Shown piece after piece: positions 44,713 through 53,909 of a DNA stretch of 64,000 bases (its first letter is position 1; each line of letters starts with the position of its first letter). This DNA comes from Sinorhizobium fredii NGR234. GTDB taxonomy: Bacteria; Pseudomonadota; Alphaproteobacteria; Rhizobiales; Rhizobiaceae. Location of the stretch: the NCBI RefSeq assembly GCF_000018545.1, contig NC_012586.1, positions 1,302,001-1,366,000 on the forward strand, written 5' to 3'. The notes under the pieces were generated by a model, which ran no database searches, was not told the origin of the DNA, and saw only the letters and a list, made by a program, of their open reading frames with translations. A program made the position numbers and the translations under genes.

Positions 44713-46173
44713 CTAGGACCCCTGGCGCCACCAACCTGCTGCGCCGGAAATCTGCAACCCATCAAACAGTTCGGTGAGAAGGGCATGACCGGTCAGCCAT
44801 AGGCCGAGTAGCCATCCGGCCGCAGCGAGAGCGGCCGCGCTCAAAGCCTCGACGAGGGAAATCTCGAAGCCCGATCCGATATAGATCACGGCGGCCAGGG
44901 GGCCCGAAACAGTGATGGCGGCCACGGCGGCGCTGCGCCACACGGCGCTCCAGATTTCCAGCCAACCAATCATTATATGCCGGCGCACAAATGTCAGCGC
45001 AACAAAAGCCTGGAACGGAATCACTAAGAGCAGGCTGAACGCCACCGCTCGAAGTCCGAAGAAAGCTGCGGCGGTGATGATGACGACGGAGACGGGACAG
45101 ACGATCAGCGCGCGTCGAAAGATGTCATGCACGGCGCCTATCGAAACCAGTACTGGATAGTTCAGTTCGAAGCTGAAGGAGAACAACGAGGCAATCGCTA
45201 CGATCTGAACAATGGGCACAACGCCATACCATTGATCTCCCAGCAGTAAGTCGACGATCGGATAGGCCAGAGCCGCAAGCACCAGGAGCGCTGGCCATTG
45301 CAGAGCCGTGATCAGTCCAAGCGCGTTGAGGTAAGGCTGCTTCAAGCTTCTGCCTTGCCGCGCTTCGGCCGAGAAGGCCGGCAGGATCACCGATATAGCG
45401 CCGCCCAGTATGACCTTGTCGGGGAGCTGGCAAATCATCAGACCGCGGCTGTAGAGCGCTGCGGCGTCGAGGGACAGGATTCTGCCAAGAAGGAGGTAGG
45501 GCAGGGCTTCGTATGTCTTATAGAGAAGGCTTGTCGCACCATTGTAGCCGCCGAAGGCGACCATGCCGCGCCAGCCGACCAACGAAGGCCTGTAGATCCA
45601 GAACTGACGGCTGAGCCCAACCGCCAGGAGACCTGTGACAACGGCACTCGCAACCCATGCCCACGCAAAGCTCATATAGCTGAAGCCAAGCAGCGCAAGC
45701 GAAATGGTCACGGCCGCCGCTGCAACCGCGCCAGAGGTATTGATGGCTGCGATCTTGCCGAAGGCCATGTCGCGGCGCAGCAGCGTGATGATCGGAGCGG
45801 CCACCAGTTCGAGAAAAAAGGCGGCAGCTATGACCCGCAGATACGGCGACAGCCGCTCGTCGCCGTAAGCGTCCGCCAGCAACGGGGCCGAAGAGGCCAG
45901 AGCGATGGTGATGATCGAAGTGAAAAGCAGCATTACGGTGAAGGCGCCACGTACATCGGCGCGCGTCAGGTGCTGACGCTGGATGAGGAAATTCGCGCTC
46001 GCAAACTCACGAGCCGACATAGCGATGCCGACAATGGCCATTCCAATCACCGAAACGCCAATCTCGGCCGGCGTGAGAATTCTGGAAACAACCGCCACCG
46101 TCACGAAATTGCTGGCCAGCGCGAAATAGCGTTCGCCAGTACTCAGAAGGAGTGCGCGTTTGACAGCCGCCAT
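44713..46173 (-). CDS. Polysaccharide flippase (Wzx/MATE-like)
   Basis: A 486-residue membrane protein with about twelve to fourteen hydrophobic helices, of the oligosaccharide flippase superfamily (RfbX/MVF). ALLLSTGERYFALASNFVTVAVVSRILTPAEIGV is a typical first helix, and the Arg in RRDMAFGKIAAINT and the following helices fit. It would move the lipid-linked repeat unit across the inner membrane before the Wzy-type polymerase acts. I chose the ATG at 46173; the longer frame to 46341 shows no homology. Confidence 0.87.
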   Translation of the reverse strand: MAAVKRALLLSTGERYFALASNFVTVAVVSRILTPAEIGVSVIGMAIVGIAMSAREFASANFLIQRQHLTRADVRGAFTVMLLFTSIITIALASSAPLLADAYGDERLSPYLRVIAAAFFLELVAAPIITLLRRDMAFGKIAAINTSGAVAAAAVTISLALLGFSYMSFAWAWVASAVVTGLLAVGLSRQFWIYRPSLVGWRGMVAFGGYNGATSLLYKTYEALPYLLLGRILSLDAAALYSRGLMICQLPDKVILGGAISVILPAFSAEARQGRSLKQPYLNALGLITALQWPALLVLAALAYPIVDLLLGDQWYGVVPIVQIVAIASLFSFSFELNYPVLVSIGAVHDIFRRALIVCPVSVVIITAAAFFGLRAVAFSLLLVIPFQAFVALTFVRRHIMIGWLEIWSAVWRSAAVAAITVSGPLAAVIYIGSGFEISLVEALSAAALAAAGWLLGLWLTGHALLTELFDGLQISGAAGWWRQGS

Positions 46174-46423
46174 GCGTTCGGGGTCCCAGATTGCTTTGCG
46201 GCCGTTGCCTCCCGCAAACTTCGCCGACCACCCTTTTTTCCTGCAATCCCGTCGCCGCGTCATGCCGGACATTATGGTTAGGAATGCCCCGAAAGTGGTA
46301 CGCAGAGCAGCTGTATCCCCATTATGGCAGGATTGCCGCAAGGTACTGCACGGCTAACCTGATGGCGATCGCAAGGACAGGCGCTTCGCCTGCACCAGCC
46401 AGGAAGTTGGCCCATCGAGGTCA

Positions 46424-47899
46424 TTGATCACAAAGAAAGAGATCGAACCCGTGCCTTATCGATCAGCCTTTGAAAACGATGTCGAAGGAGCTTCCACGCG
46501 GTCCGGCCGGCCGCCGAGGCGCCAGGGCGCCCAGCGGGTGCCGAAGCGCTTCGCCTTGGCGGTTTGCCTACTGTTTACCGCGACCTTCGCCGGACAAGCG
46601 TGCGAAACCCCATCGGTGAACTATGACGGCGCTTCTTTTCCGCTCGGTGTCCGGCCCGGAAAACGCCATCTTGAGGACGCCTCGGGCCGCCCCTTCTTCA
46701 TGCAGGGAGACACCGCCTGGTCGCTTGTCGTCCAGCTAACACGTGAAGATGCGGAGCGGTACTTGCGGGACCGGAAGGCCCGCGGGTTCAACACGATATT
46801 GGTCAATCTGATCGAACATCGCTTTGCCACGGGCGCCCCCGCCAACGCCTATGGCGAGCGCCCGTTCTTGCGTGACGGGGACTACGCCACCCCTAACGAG
46901 GCCTATTTCGAGCACGCCGACTGGGTTCTGGAAAAAGCGTGCGAGCTTGGTTTTCTGGTGCTGCTTACGCCGTCCTATGTCGGCAACGGAGGCGGCCCGG
47001 AAGGCTGGTATCAAGAGATGGAGGATAGCGGAGCCGAAAGCATGCGCGATTACGGCCGCTTCTTAGGAAGACGATACGGAGACTACAATAATCTCGTCTG
47101 GGTGCAGGGCGGCGACTACAACCCGCCGGACAAGGACCTGATCCGTGCGCTGGTCGAGGGTATAAAGGAGAACGATCCCGACGCACTCCACACAGCCCAT
47201 GGTTCGCCGGGCAGTCCCGCTCTCGAACACTGGAGTGGCGAGCCATGGCTGGCGATAAACAATGTCTATACCTACGGGCCGGTGCACAGTGCCGCACTGT
47301 CGGAGTATGGCCGCAAAGAAGCCATGCCATTCTTCCTGATGGAGAGCGCCTACGAGAACGAGCACGATGCGAGCGAACATCGCCTCCGCATGCAGGCCTA
47401 CCAGGCTGTTCTTTCGGGCGCCATGGGACACATTTTCGGAAACAATCCGATCTGGCATTTCGACGGGCCGGGCCTCTATCCGGCGCCAGTAAGCTGGCAA
47501 AAGTCCCTCGACAGCCGTGGGGCTCGAAGCATGACCCTTCTCCTGAAGGTGATGTCGTCGCTCAAATGGTGGCTGTTGGAACCCGATGTCGCGAACACAC
47601 TTCTGGTCGAGGGGCGCGGAAGTGAAAAGGCGCGCGCGGTGGCCGCGCGAGCAGGCGACGGCTCGTTCGCTCTGGTCTACCTGCCGACCAGCCGAAGCAT
47701 CACGCTGGATCTGTCCCGGCTTGCGGGTTCAGGAATCGAGGCAAGATGGATTGATCCATCCAGCGGTCGATCTCGCCCTGCAGAGGGTTCTCCATTCGAA
47801 CCGAACCGGCAGACGTTGAAGCCGGCCCCGACGAACGAAGCCGGTTTCACTGACTGGGTCCTCGAGCTGCGTTCGCAAGCCATGGGTCATAACCTATGA
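46424..47899 (+). CDS. Secreted glycosidase-like protein (DUF4038/GH140 type)
   Basis: A 491-residue protein with an N-terminal hydrophobic export signal (ALAVCLLFTATFAGQA, residues about 44-59). It has a (beta/alpha)8-type DUF4038 domain (DASGRPFFMQGDTAWSLVVQLTREDAERYLRDRK.., GFLVLLTPSYVGN, LVWVQGGDYNP, FFLMESAYENEHDA) and a C-terminal beta domain of the collagenase-associated type. The likely acidic pair lies in GGDYN and MESAYE. The family includes endo-apiosidase (GH140). The start is uncertain: TTG 46424 has GAGG in front, but GTG at 46451 or 46538 would give a more usual signal peptide. Its stop overlaps the pyruvyl transferase start (ATGA). Confidence 0.75.
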   Translation: MITKKEIEPVPYRSAFENDVEGASTRSGRPPRRQGAQRVPKRFALAVCLLFTATFAGQACETPSVNYDGASFPLGVRPGKRHLEDASGRPFFMQGDTAWSLVVQLTREDAERYLRDRKARGFNTILVNLIEHRFATGAPANAYGERPFLRDGDYATPNEAYFEHADWVLEKACELGFLVLLTPSYVGNGGGPEGWYQEMEDSGAESMRDYGRFLGRRYGDYNNLVWVQGGDYNPPDKDLIRALVEGIKENDPDALHTAHGSPGSPALEHWSGEPWLAINNVYTYGPVHSAALSEYGRKEAMPFFLMESAYENEHDASEHRLRMQAYQAVLSGAMGHIFGNNPIWHFDGPGLYPAPVSWQKSLDSRGARSMTLLLKVMSSLKWWLLEPDVANTLLVEGRGSEKARAVAARAGDGSFALVYLPTSRSITLDLSRLAGSGIEARWIDPSSGRSRPAEGSPFEPNRQTLKPAPTNEAGFTDWVLELRSQAMGHNL

Positions 47900-49197
47900 C
47901 CGCCGGCGACAGCATTGCAAGACGCCTCGCAGGGCCCCAAGTCGACGCAGCGCCGGAGCCGGGGCAGGCCGGACTTGCTTCCCCCACCGTGCGCGGAAGG
48001 CGCGCTAAGATTGCCCTGTTCGGGCTTTTTGGTTGCGGCAATCTCGGCAATGACGGATCGCTCGAAGCGATGATCGAGTTTCTCAGGCATCATCGGCCGG
48101 ATGCGGATCTTGTCTGTATATGTGACAACCCGGAGGAGGTGACGCGAAAATTTGGCATTGCTACCCAGCCGATCAGTTGGTCGCGGTATTTGACTGGCGT
48201 GGCGCGCAAGCTCGATCGGTTATTTCTGAAAATCCCGGGCAAGATGGTCGACCTTGTGCAAACGCTGAGACATATCCGCAAGCGTGATCTCGTAATCGTT
48301 CCCGGCACAGGCATCCTCGACGACTTCGGCGAGCGCCCTTACGGCATGCCGCTCGATATCTTCAGGTGGTGTCTTGGCGCACGGATGGTGGGCGCCAGGA
48401 TCGCGCTCGTCAGCATCGGGGCAGGCCCTATCCGGCATCGCCTCAGTCGGTGGCTGATGACGGCCGCCGCACGCATGGCGCACTACCGATCCTACCGCGA
48501 CACCCAGTCGAAGGAGTTCATGGAGAGCGTCGGTTTGGATACAGGCCGGGATTTCGTCTTTCCCGATGTCGCATTCAAGCTGCAGACGCCCGCAATCCCG
48601 CCGCCAAAATCCGCAGGCGCAGAACGCATGACGGTTGGCGTCGGGGTGATGAGCTACTACGGGTGGTACGGTTTCGCGCGCGGCGGAGAGGCAATATTCG
48701 CCGCCTATATCAAGAAACTGGCGAAATTCGTCGTCTATCTGCTCGACAACGGCCATGACGTCCGCCTCCTGACGGGAGAGTTGACCGACAAGACAGCCGT
48801 AGACGCTCTTATCGAAGAGGTGGGCCGTGCCAGGCCGGACCTGCCGTCCTCCAGAATGATCGCAGAACCCTCCTTGTCGCTGAACGACCTGATGCTCCAG
48901 ATCTCGGCAGTCGACATTGTGGTTGCGACACGCTTCCATAACGTCGTTTGCGCGCTGAAGCTTGGTCGGCCAACCATTTCCCTGGGATATGCACGCAAAA
49001 ACGACGTGCTGATGGAAGAAATGGGGTTGGGCGCCTTGTGCCAACATGTGGAACGGTTTGACGTCGAAAGCCTGATCGACCAGTTCGCCACCGTTGTTCT
49101 GTCGCGCGAGGATTGCCGCCGGAGGATTAATGACCGGGTCCGACAGTTCGAAGACGACCTCGACCGCCAGGGCGCCCACCTGCTGACGCTGATCTGA
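47896..49197 (+). CDS. Polysaccharide pyruvyl transferase
   Basis: A 433-residue pyruvyl transferase of the ExoV/WcaK/CsaB group. KIALFGLFGCGNLGNDGSLEAMIEFL is the N-terminal Rossmann motif, LVIVPGTGILDDFG is typical of the family, and the C-terminal domain carries VVATRFHNVVCALKLGRPTISLGYARKNDVLMEEMGLG. It adds a pyruvate ketal from phosphoenolpyruvate to a sugar, giving the polymer negative charge. A dead relative lies at 28036-28626. Coupled by overlap to the DUF4038 gene. Confidence 0.9.
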   Translation: MTAGDSIARRLAGPQVDAAPEPGQAGLASPTVRGRRAKIALFGLFGCGNLGNDGSLEAMIEFLRHHRPDADLVCICDNPEEVTRKFGIATQPISWSRYLTGVARKLDRLFLKIPGKMVDLVQTLRHIRKRDLVIVPGTGILDDFGERPYGMPLDIFRWCLGARMVGARIALVSIGAGPIRHRLSRWLMTAAARMAHYRSYRDTQSKEFMESVGLDTGRDFVFPDVAFKLQTPAIPPPKSAGAERMTVGVGVMSYYGWYGFARGGEAIFAAYIKKLAKFVVYLLDNGHDVRLLTGELTDKTAVDALIEEVGRARPDLPSSRMIAEPSLSLNDLMLQISAVDIVVATRFHNVVCALKLGRPTISLGYARKNDVLMEEMGLGALCQHVERFDVESLIDQFATVVLSREDCRRRINDRVRQFEDDLDRQGAHLLTLI

Positions 49198-49758
49198 ATT
49201 CGAGAAATTTCGTGCGTTTCAGGTTTTTGGAGCAGCCGTGATAACCGTATCCCAACCGCCGTGAGGCAACCGAGAAGGCAAACTTCTCCCTGCCGGGGGG
49301 GTGCTAAAGATGAGCAGGGCGCACGAGCGGCTGCAGTTTTGCCCTGCGGACGCTACAGACGACCGGCTGGACGCCGTTTGTCAGCGGCTACTACCAGGCT
49401 GGGAGCAGCAGAGCCGTCAAATCTCCGGAATGGGAGCATTACCCCAATCCGCTCTGACATTGAGCAAAGCGTAAGGTCTGAAGGCACGTTTTCCAACGTT
49501 CACCAGAAACCATCTCGGCTTCTTTTTCGCCCGATAATCCGTTTCAATTCGGCTGCCGAGATGGGTCGACGAATGCCCGCCTCAATGTGATGAGCGTGTA
49601 GCTCGGCGCCACTAATTCAAACAGCGGGACATGCCGACAGATAGGGGCATACGACCATCGAAAGGGGTAGCGAAGTCGGCCGGTTCCTCAATTTCGGCGA
49701 ATTGCCGTCGCTGTCGAGGAGCGGCATGGTCCGAACATCGCTGTAAAGGGGTTCGCCT
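49198..49758. other. 560 bp gap without a recognisable gene
   Basis: Short frames on both strands, none with known motifs or ribosome-binding sites. A/T-richer toward 49480-49560. Presumably the promoter of the glycosidase/DUF4214 gene at its right end (GTAAAGGGGTTCGCCT precedes the ATG). Confidence 0.5.
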
Positions 49759-51198
49759 ATGTTTACTCGGCTGACGATCGGAACGGTTTGTCTGTTGGCC
49801 ACGACCGCCTCCGCCTCCGCGGACATTCTCTGGGGTGTCAACGGCCATCCAATCACTGCCTATCCCGGCATCGGAATTGAGCGACAACTCGATTTCCTCA
49901 AGGATCTTGGGATGAAATCCTACCGGATAAACATCTCTGATGCGGGTAGGGCGTCGGACCTTGCCGTCCTTGTGAAGGAAGGAAAGGAGCGCGGCATAGA
50001 TATTCTTCCGGTGATCATTCCTGGTGATATAGACCTCGACAAAGAGAGTGCCGAAGAGCTCTACGACAAGGCTCACGAACTCGCCGTCACGCTCGGTTCC
50101 CAGTTTAAGGATGACATACGCGTCTGGGAATTGGGGAACGAGATGGAAAATTATGCAATCATCAAACCCTGCGAAAAGCGCGACGATGGCAGCCAATATC
50201 CCTGCGAATGGGGACCTGCCGGCGGAGTTGGCTCTCTCGAATACTATGGTCCGCGCTGGGCAAAGGTAAGCGCGGTTTTAAAGGGTCTGTCAGATGGCAT
50301 GACTGCGGTCGACCCCCAAATCCGCAAGGCGATCGGTACGGCAGGCTGGGGGCACGTCGGTGCCTTTGAACGGATGCGGCAGGACGGGATCAAGTGGGAT
50401 GTCTCCGTCTGGCATATGTATGGCGAAGATCCCGAATGGGCGCTTAAGAAGCTCGCAGAGTACGGTCAGCCAATATGGGTCACCGAATTCAACAATCCCT
50501 ACGGAAGCCAGCGCAGCGAACAGCAGCAGGCCGAAGGTCTGAAGCAGGCGATGATGCGCTTGAAGGAGTTGCAGGGGGAATACAAGGTCGAGGCCGCGCA
50601 CGTTTACGAACTTCTGGACGAGACCTATTGGGCCCCCAGCTTCGAGGCCTACATGGGCCTGATAAGACTGATTGCGAAGAGTGACGGCGGCTGGATAATA
50701 GGGGAGCCCAAACCGGCATACATTGCCGTCAGGGAGTTCATCCGAGGACAACGCCCTACGCCGCGCCCTCGGAGAGACTGCGATCCAGCGCAGAGCGGGA
50801 TTTCTACCCCCCTGTCTGTCCGACAGGCGAGTTTTGCCTTCTGTCTTGTGCTGGGCCGAAAGGGCGATACGGAAACCATGAAGCGTTGGGTGGAGGCATT
50901 GGAGAGTGACGAGACAAACGTCACGACAATGATGCTCACATTGATGCGATCCGACGAGTTCAACCGACGCTATGCAGCCTTTGGTCTGACTGACCGCGCC
51001 TATGTCGGTTTTCTCTATCAACTGCTCCTGGGCCGCCCGGCCGACGAATACGGTCTCGATACCTACGCCAAGCATCTTAGCGGAGGCACAATGACGCGGG
51101 AGCATGTGGCCTTGGGCATCATACTATCGAGCGAATTTCAGTCCAAATATGCAGCCAATCTCGACGTCAATAGCGTCACTTCGCTACCGCCCGGCTAA
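49759..51198 (+). CDS. Secreted clan GH-A glycosidase-like protein with DUF4214 tail
   Basis: A 479-residue protein. Residues 1-21 are a signal peptide (ends ASASA before DILWGVNGH). A (beta/alpha)8 barrel similar to GH39/PslG-type enzymes follows, with the acid/base Glu128 in RVWELGNEMENY and nucleophile Glu243 in IWVTEFNNPYG, the standard GH-A pair on strands 4 and 7. Residues about 375-465 form a DUF4214 module (AFCLVLGRKGD.., SDEFNRRYA, YVGFLYQLLLGRPADEYGL), often found in surface and secreted proteins. It may trim the polysaccharide made by this island, or process it during export. Stop at 51198. Confidence 0.82.
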   Translation: MFTRLTIGTVCLLATTASASADILWGVNGHPITAYPGIGIERQLDFLKDLGMKSYRINISDAGRASDLAVLVKEGKERGIDILPVIIPGDIDLDKESAEELYDKAHELAVTLGSQFKDDIRVWELGNEMENYAIIKPCEKRDDGSQYPCEWGPAGGVGSLEYYGPRWAKVSAVLKGLSDGMTAVDPQIRKAIGTAGWGHVGAFERMRQDGIKWDVSVWHMYGEDPEWALKKLAEYGQPIWVTEFNNPYGSQRSEQQQAEGLKQAMMRLKELQGEYKVEAAHVYELLDETYWAPSFEAYMGLIRLIAKSDGGWIIGEPKPAYIAVREFIRGQRPTPRPRRDCDPAQSGISTPLSVRQASFAFCLVLGRKGDTETMKRWVEALESDETNVTTMMLTLMRSDEFNRRYAAFGLTDRAYVGFLYQLLLGRPADEYGLDTYAKHLSGGTMTREHVALGIILSSEFQSKYAANLDVNSVTSLPPG

Positions 51199-51233
51199 GG
51201 CAGGACGTAACCATATCGCCACGAGGCGCTGAC

Positions 51234-51254
51234 TTTGGGTCGATTCGACCCAAA
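51234..51254 (+). terminator. Possible terminator after the DUF4214 protein gene
   Basis: TTTGGGTCG (51234-51242) and CGACCCAAA (51246-51254) are perfect 9-base arms around ATT. It lies 36 bp past the stop codon. A T-run is weak (AATTGTG follows), so termination may be partial. Confidence 0.5.
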
Positions 51255-51457
51255 ATTGTGAACGTGATCGATTTCAATAAGTTGAGGCGCGGAACGTCGG
51301 CGGAAAAATCGCCCACTCTCCATCATCCTCTAGGAAGTGTGGACTCTTGGGATTGAACGAAGCCGCTGACGCGGCATTTGGGGCATCTGATTTGCATGGT
51401 GTGCCCCTGTTTTGAAGGATTGGGCTGTTTGGCCCAACCTTTGAACAGGAGAGTATC

Positions 51458-52318
51458 ATGAGTGAGATGAGCCCGCTGCGGCGACGGATGATCGAGGACA
51501 TGACGATCCGCAATTTGTCGCCGGCGACGCAGCGATCGTATTTGCATGCAGTGACGAAGTTTTCGCGCTATTTCGGTCGGTCGCCGGACCGGTTGGGGCT
51601 GGAGGATGTGCGTGCCTTTCAGGTGCATCTGGTGTCGTCGGGGCTATCATGGCCGGCCTTGAACCAGACGGTTTGCGCCCTTCGCTTCTTCTTCGGCGTC
51701 ACGCTTGGACATGCGGAGATACCGGAGCGCATTGCCTATGCCCGAACGCCCGCCAAGTTGCCGACGATATTGAACGGCGATGAGATCGTGCGGTTTTTGG
51801 AAGCGGTCCCGAGCCTGAAGACACGAACGGCGCTGACGACGGCTTATGCGGCTGGTTTGCGCGCCACCGAGACGGTCAGTCTCAAGGTCAGCAACATCGA
51901 CGGCGAGCGCGGCGTCATCCGCATCGAGCATGGCAAAGGCGGCAAGGACCGCAACGTGATGCTGTCGGCGCAGTTGCTTCATATCCTTCGGGTCTATTGG
52001 AAGCTGGTGCGACCGCAGGTCTGGTTGTTTCCGGGACGTGACGAGAGCAAACCCATCGATGTCCAGGTTCTGCATTCTGCCTGCCGTTCGGCACGTGCCG
52101 CAGCCGGCATCGACAAGCGGATATCGGTGCACACGTTGCGCCACAGCTTTGCCACCCATCTCTTGGAGAGCGGCACCGACATTCGTATCATCCAGGTCCT
52201 GCTCGGCCACAACAATCTGTCGACCACGGCGCGTTACACGAAAGTGTCCAACACACTCATCCGCGCCACGACCAGTCCGCTCGACCGGCTGACGCTGGAG
52301 GTGGTGCCGACAGGCTGA
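51458..52318 (+). CDS. Tyrosine recombinase of the IS91-family element (copy 2)
   Basis: Identical in sequence to the 286-residue recombinase at 37499-38359, with the full catalytic set Arg135, His225, Arg228, His251 and Tyr260. AGGAGAGTATC in front of the ATG. Followed 12 bases later by the transposase. Confidence 0.95.
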   Translation: MSEMSPLRRRMIEDMTIRNLSPATQRSYLHAVTKFSRYFGRSPDRLGLEDVRAFQVHLVSSGLSWPALNQTVCALRFFFGVTLGHAEIPERIAYARTPAKLPTILNGDEIVRFLEAVPSLKTRTALTTAYAAGLRATETVSLKVSNIDGERGVIRIEHGKGGKDRNVMLSAQLLHILRVYWKLVRPQVWLFPGRDESKPIDVQVLHSACRSARAAAGIDKRISVHTLRHSFATHLLESGTDIRIIQVLLGHNNLSTTARYTKVSNTLIRATTSPLDRLTLEVVPTG

Positions 52319-52330
52319 GGACATTCCGCC

Positions 52331-53509
52331 ATGGCGGCGGGATTGGAGGTGGCGGACATTTTTCGCCGCCACGGGGAAGGATATCGTCAATCGCATGACA
52401 CGCATCTCGGGCGGGTTGAGCGCCGGGTGATGAGCGCGGTCGAGATGTGTCGGACCGCGCGGCTGGGCGGCCATGTCCAGCAATGCCGGGATTGTGAGGC
52501 GCTCCGCATCGCCTACAATTCCTGCCGTAACCGGCATTGCCCAAAGTGTCAGGGACAGGCCAGCCGCGATTGGCTTGCCGCCCGGCAGGCCGACCTGCTG
52601 CCGGTCAGCTATTTCCACGTCGTCTTCACCGTGCCGCAAGCGATCGCCGCGATTGCCTTCCAGAACAAGCAGGTGGTCTATGCTGTCCTGTTTCGCGCCG
52701 TCGCCGAGACACTCCGCAGACTTGCCGCTGACCCCAGACATCTGGGTGCTGAACTCGGCTTTATCGCCGTGCTGCATTCCTGGGGGCAGAACCTCCATTA
52801 TCACCCACACATCCACTGCATCGTGCCGGGCGGCGGATTGTCGTTCGATCAAACCCGCTGGGTGGCTTGTCGGAGGAACTTCTTCCTGCCCGTGCGGGTG
52901 CTGTCGCGCCTGTTCCGGCGACTGTTTCTCGAATACCTGAAGCAGGCTCATGACGAAGGCCAGCTTCAGTTCTTCGGCAGCATCGCGAGCCTGGCCGATC
53001 CAGCTGCATTCACGCGCATGATCAGAGAAGCGCGGCGCGTCAATTGGATCGTCTATGCCAAGCCGCCCTTTGCCGGACCCCAACAGGTGCTGGCCTATCT
53101 CGGCCGCTACACCCATCGCATCGCCATCTCCAATTCCCGCCTCGTCAGCATGGATGGTGGTCAGGTCACATTCCGCTGGAAGGATTATCGCAGGGGTGGC
53201 AGGCAGAAGCGGATGACGCTCGATGCCCACGAGTTCATTCGTCGCTTCCTGCTGCATACGGTTCCGGACGGCTTCCATCGCATCCGTCACTTTGGCTTGC
53301 TTGCCAACGGACAGCGGCAGCAGAAGCTGGAGGCATGCCGCAATCTCCTCAATGTCCCGCAGCCGGAAGAGCCGGTCGAAGACCTGGATACGGTCGAGGC
53401 CCCGCCATTTGCACACCGCTGTCCCTGTTGCGGCGGAAGGATGAACATCCTCGGCACCTGGAAGCCGCGTCAACCAGCCTGTCGACCAGCATGGAACGAT
53501 AGCTCATGA
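52331..53509 (+). CDS. IS91-family transposase (copy 2)
   Basis: Identical to the 392-residue transposase at 36308-37486, with the CxxC zinc ribbon near residues 65-75, HUH motif at 158-163 and the candidate Tyr in YLGRYTHR. Intact, so either copy could supply the enzyme for both. About 360 bp of non-coding tail follows up to the element end at 53867. Confidence 0.95.
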   Translation: MAAGLEVADIFRRHGEGYRQSHDTHLGRVERRVMSAVEMCRTARLGGHVQQCRDCEALRIAYNSCRNRHCPKCQGQASRDWLAARQADLLPVSYFHVVFTVPQAIAAIAFQNKQVVYAVLFRAVAETLRRLAADPRHLGAELGFIAVLHSWGQNLHYHPHIHCIVPGGGLSFDQTRWVACRRNFFLPVRVLSRLFRRLFLEYLKQAHDEGQLQFFGSIASLADPAAFTRMIREARRVNWIVYAKPPFAGPQQVLAYLGRYTHRIAISNSRLVSMDGGQVTFRWKDYRRGGRQKRMTLDAHEFIRRFLLHTVPDGFHRIRHFGLLANGQRQQKLEACRNLLNVPQPEEPVEDLDTVEAPPFAHRCPCCGGRMNILGTWKPRQPACRPAWNDSS

Positions 53510-53909
53510 CCCTATCAGACCTGGCATCACTCCAACAATCAACGTCGGCAGATCGAAGGGCCGCGAGCGAATGGCTTTGGCCAAGCATGCCGGCGCAACA
53601 CAAAACGCAGCATCGCCGAAGCCTCGTTCGGCACAGATCAACCAAAAACACCGCCAGACACATCTCAATTGGCGACAAGAACCTTCTTCTCAGCCGCTCT
53701 TCCAGCCCCGCCTGGGCTCGCCCCAGCCAAACGCCATCCACCGCTTCGGTTAAATCCCCATAGTGCCAAACAACCCGCGCCTTCGCTCAATCCGGCTTCA
53801 ATGAGGTCCGATCAGCGAATGCTGCATCCAAAGCGGCCGGACCTCACAGAACCCTCCAGATTCCCAAGGCTGCGCAAATCAGATTCAAGACTGTCTTTTG
53901 GAGGCAGTC

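Larger units (their letters stand above)
51348..53867 (+). mobile_element. IS91-family element with tyrosine recombinase, copy 2
   Basis: A plus-strand copy of the 2,520 bp unit at 35950-38469. The outer junctions are TGGGATTGAACG at the left and GATTCCCAA at the right, after which the flanks differ. It inserted inside an IS5-family element. The sequence CAAG, one of the target tetranucleotides known for IS91 next to its origin end, spans the right junction (53865-53868); the matching site of copy 1 reads CAAA, so this is only suggestive. Gene order is recombinase then transposase, both pointing away from the polysaccharide genes. Confidence 0.88.

Noticed and set aside
46424..46620. Lipoprotein signal in the DUF4038 protein
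   Set aside because: The sequence before the cysteine (FAGQAC) is not a convincing lipobox; an ordinary signal peptide is more likely.
49612..50196. 194-residue frame opposite the start of the DUF4214 protein
   Set aside because: It is antisense to the signal peptide and barrel of a well-supported secreted protein.
35950..53867. Classical composite transposon with target duplication
   Set aside because: IS91-family elements do not make target duplications and the outer flanks of the two copies show no shared repeat; the copies more likely inserted separately or spread by one-ended events.
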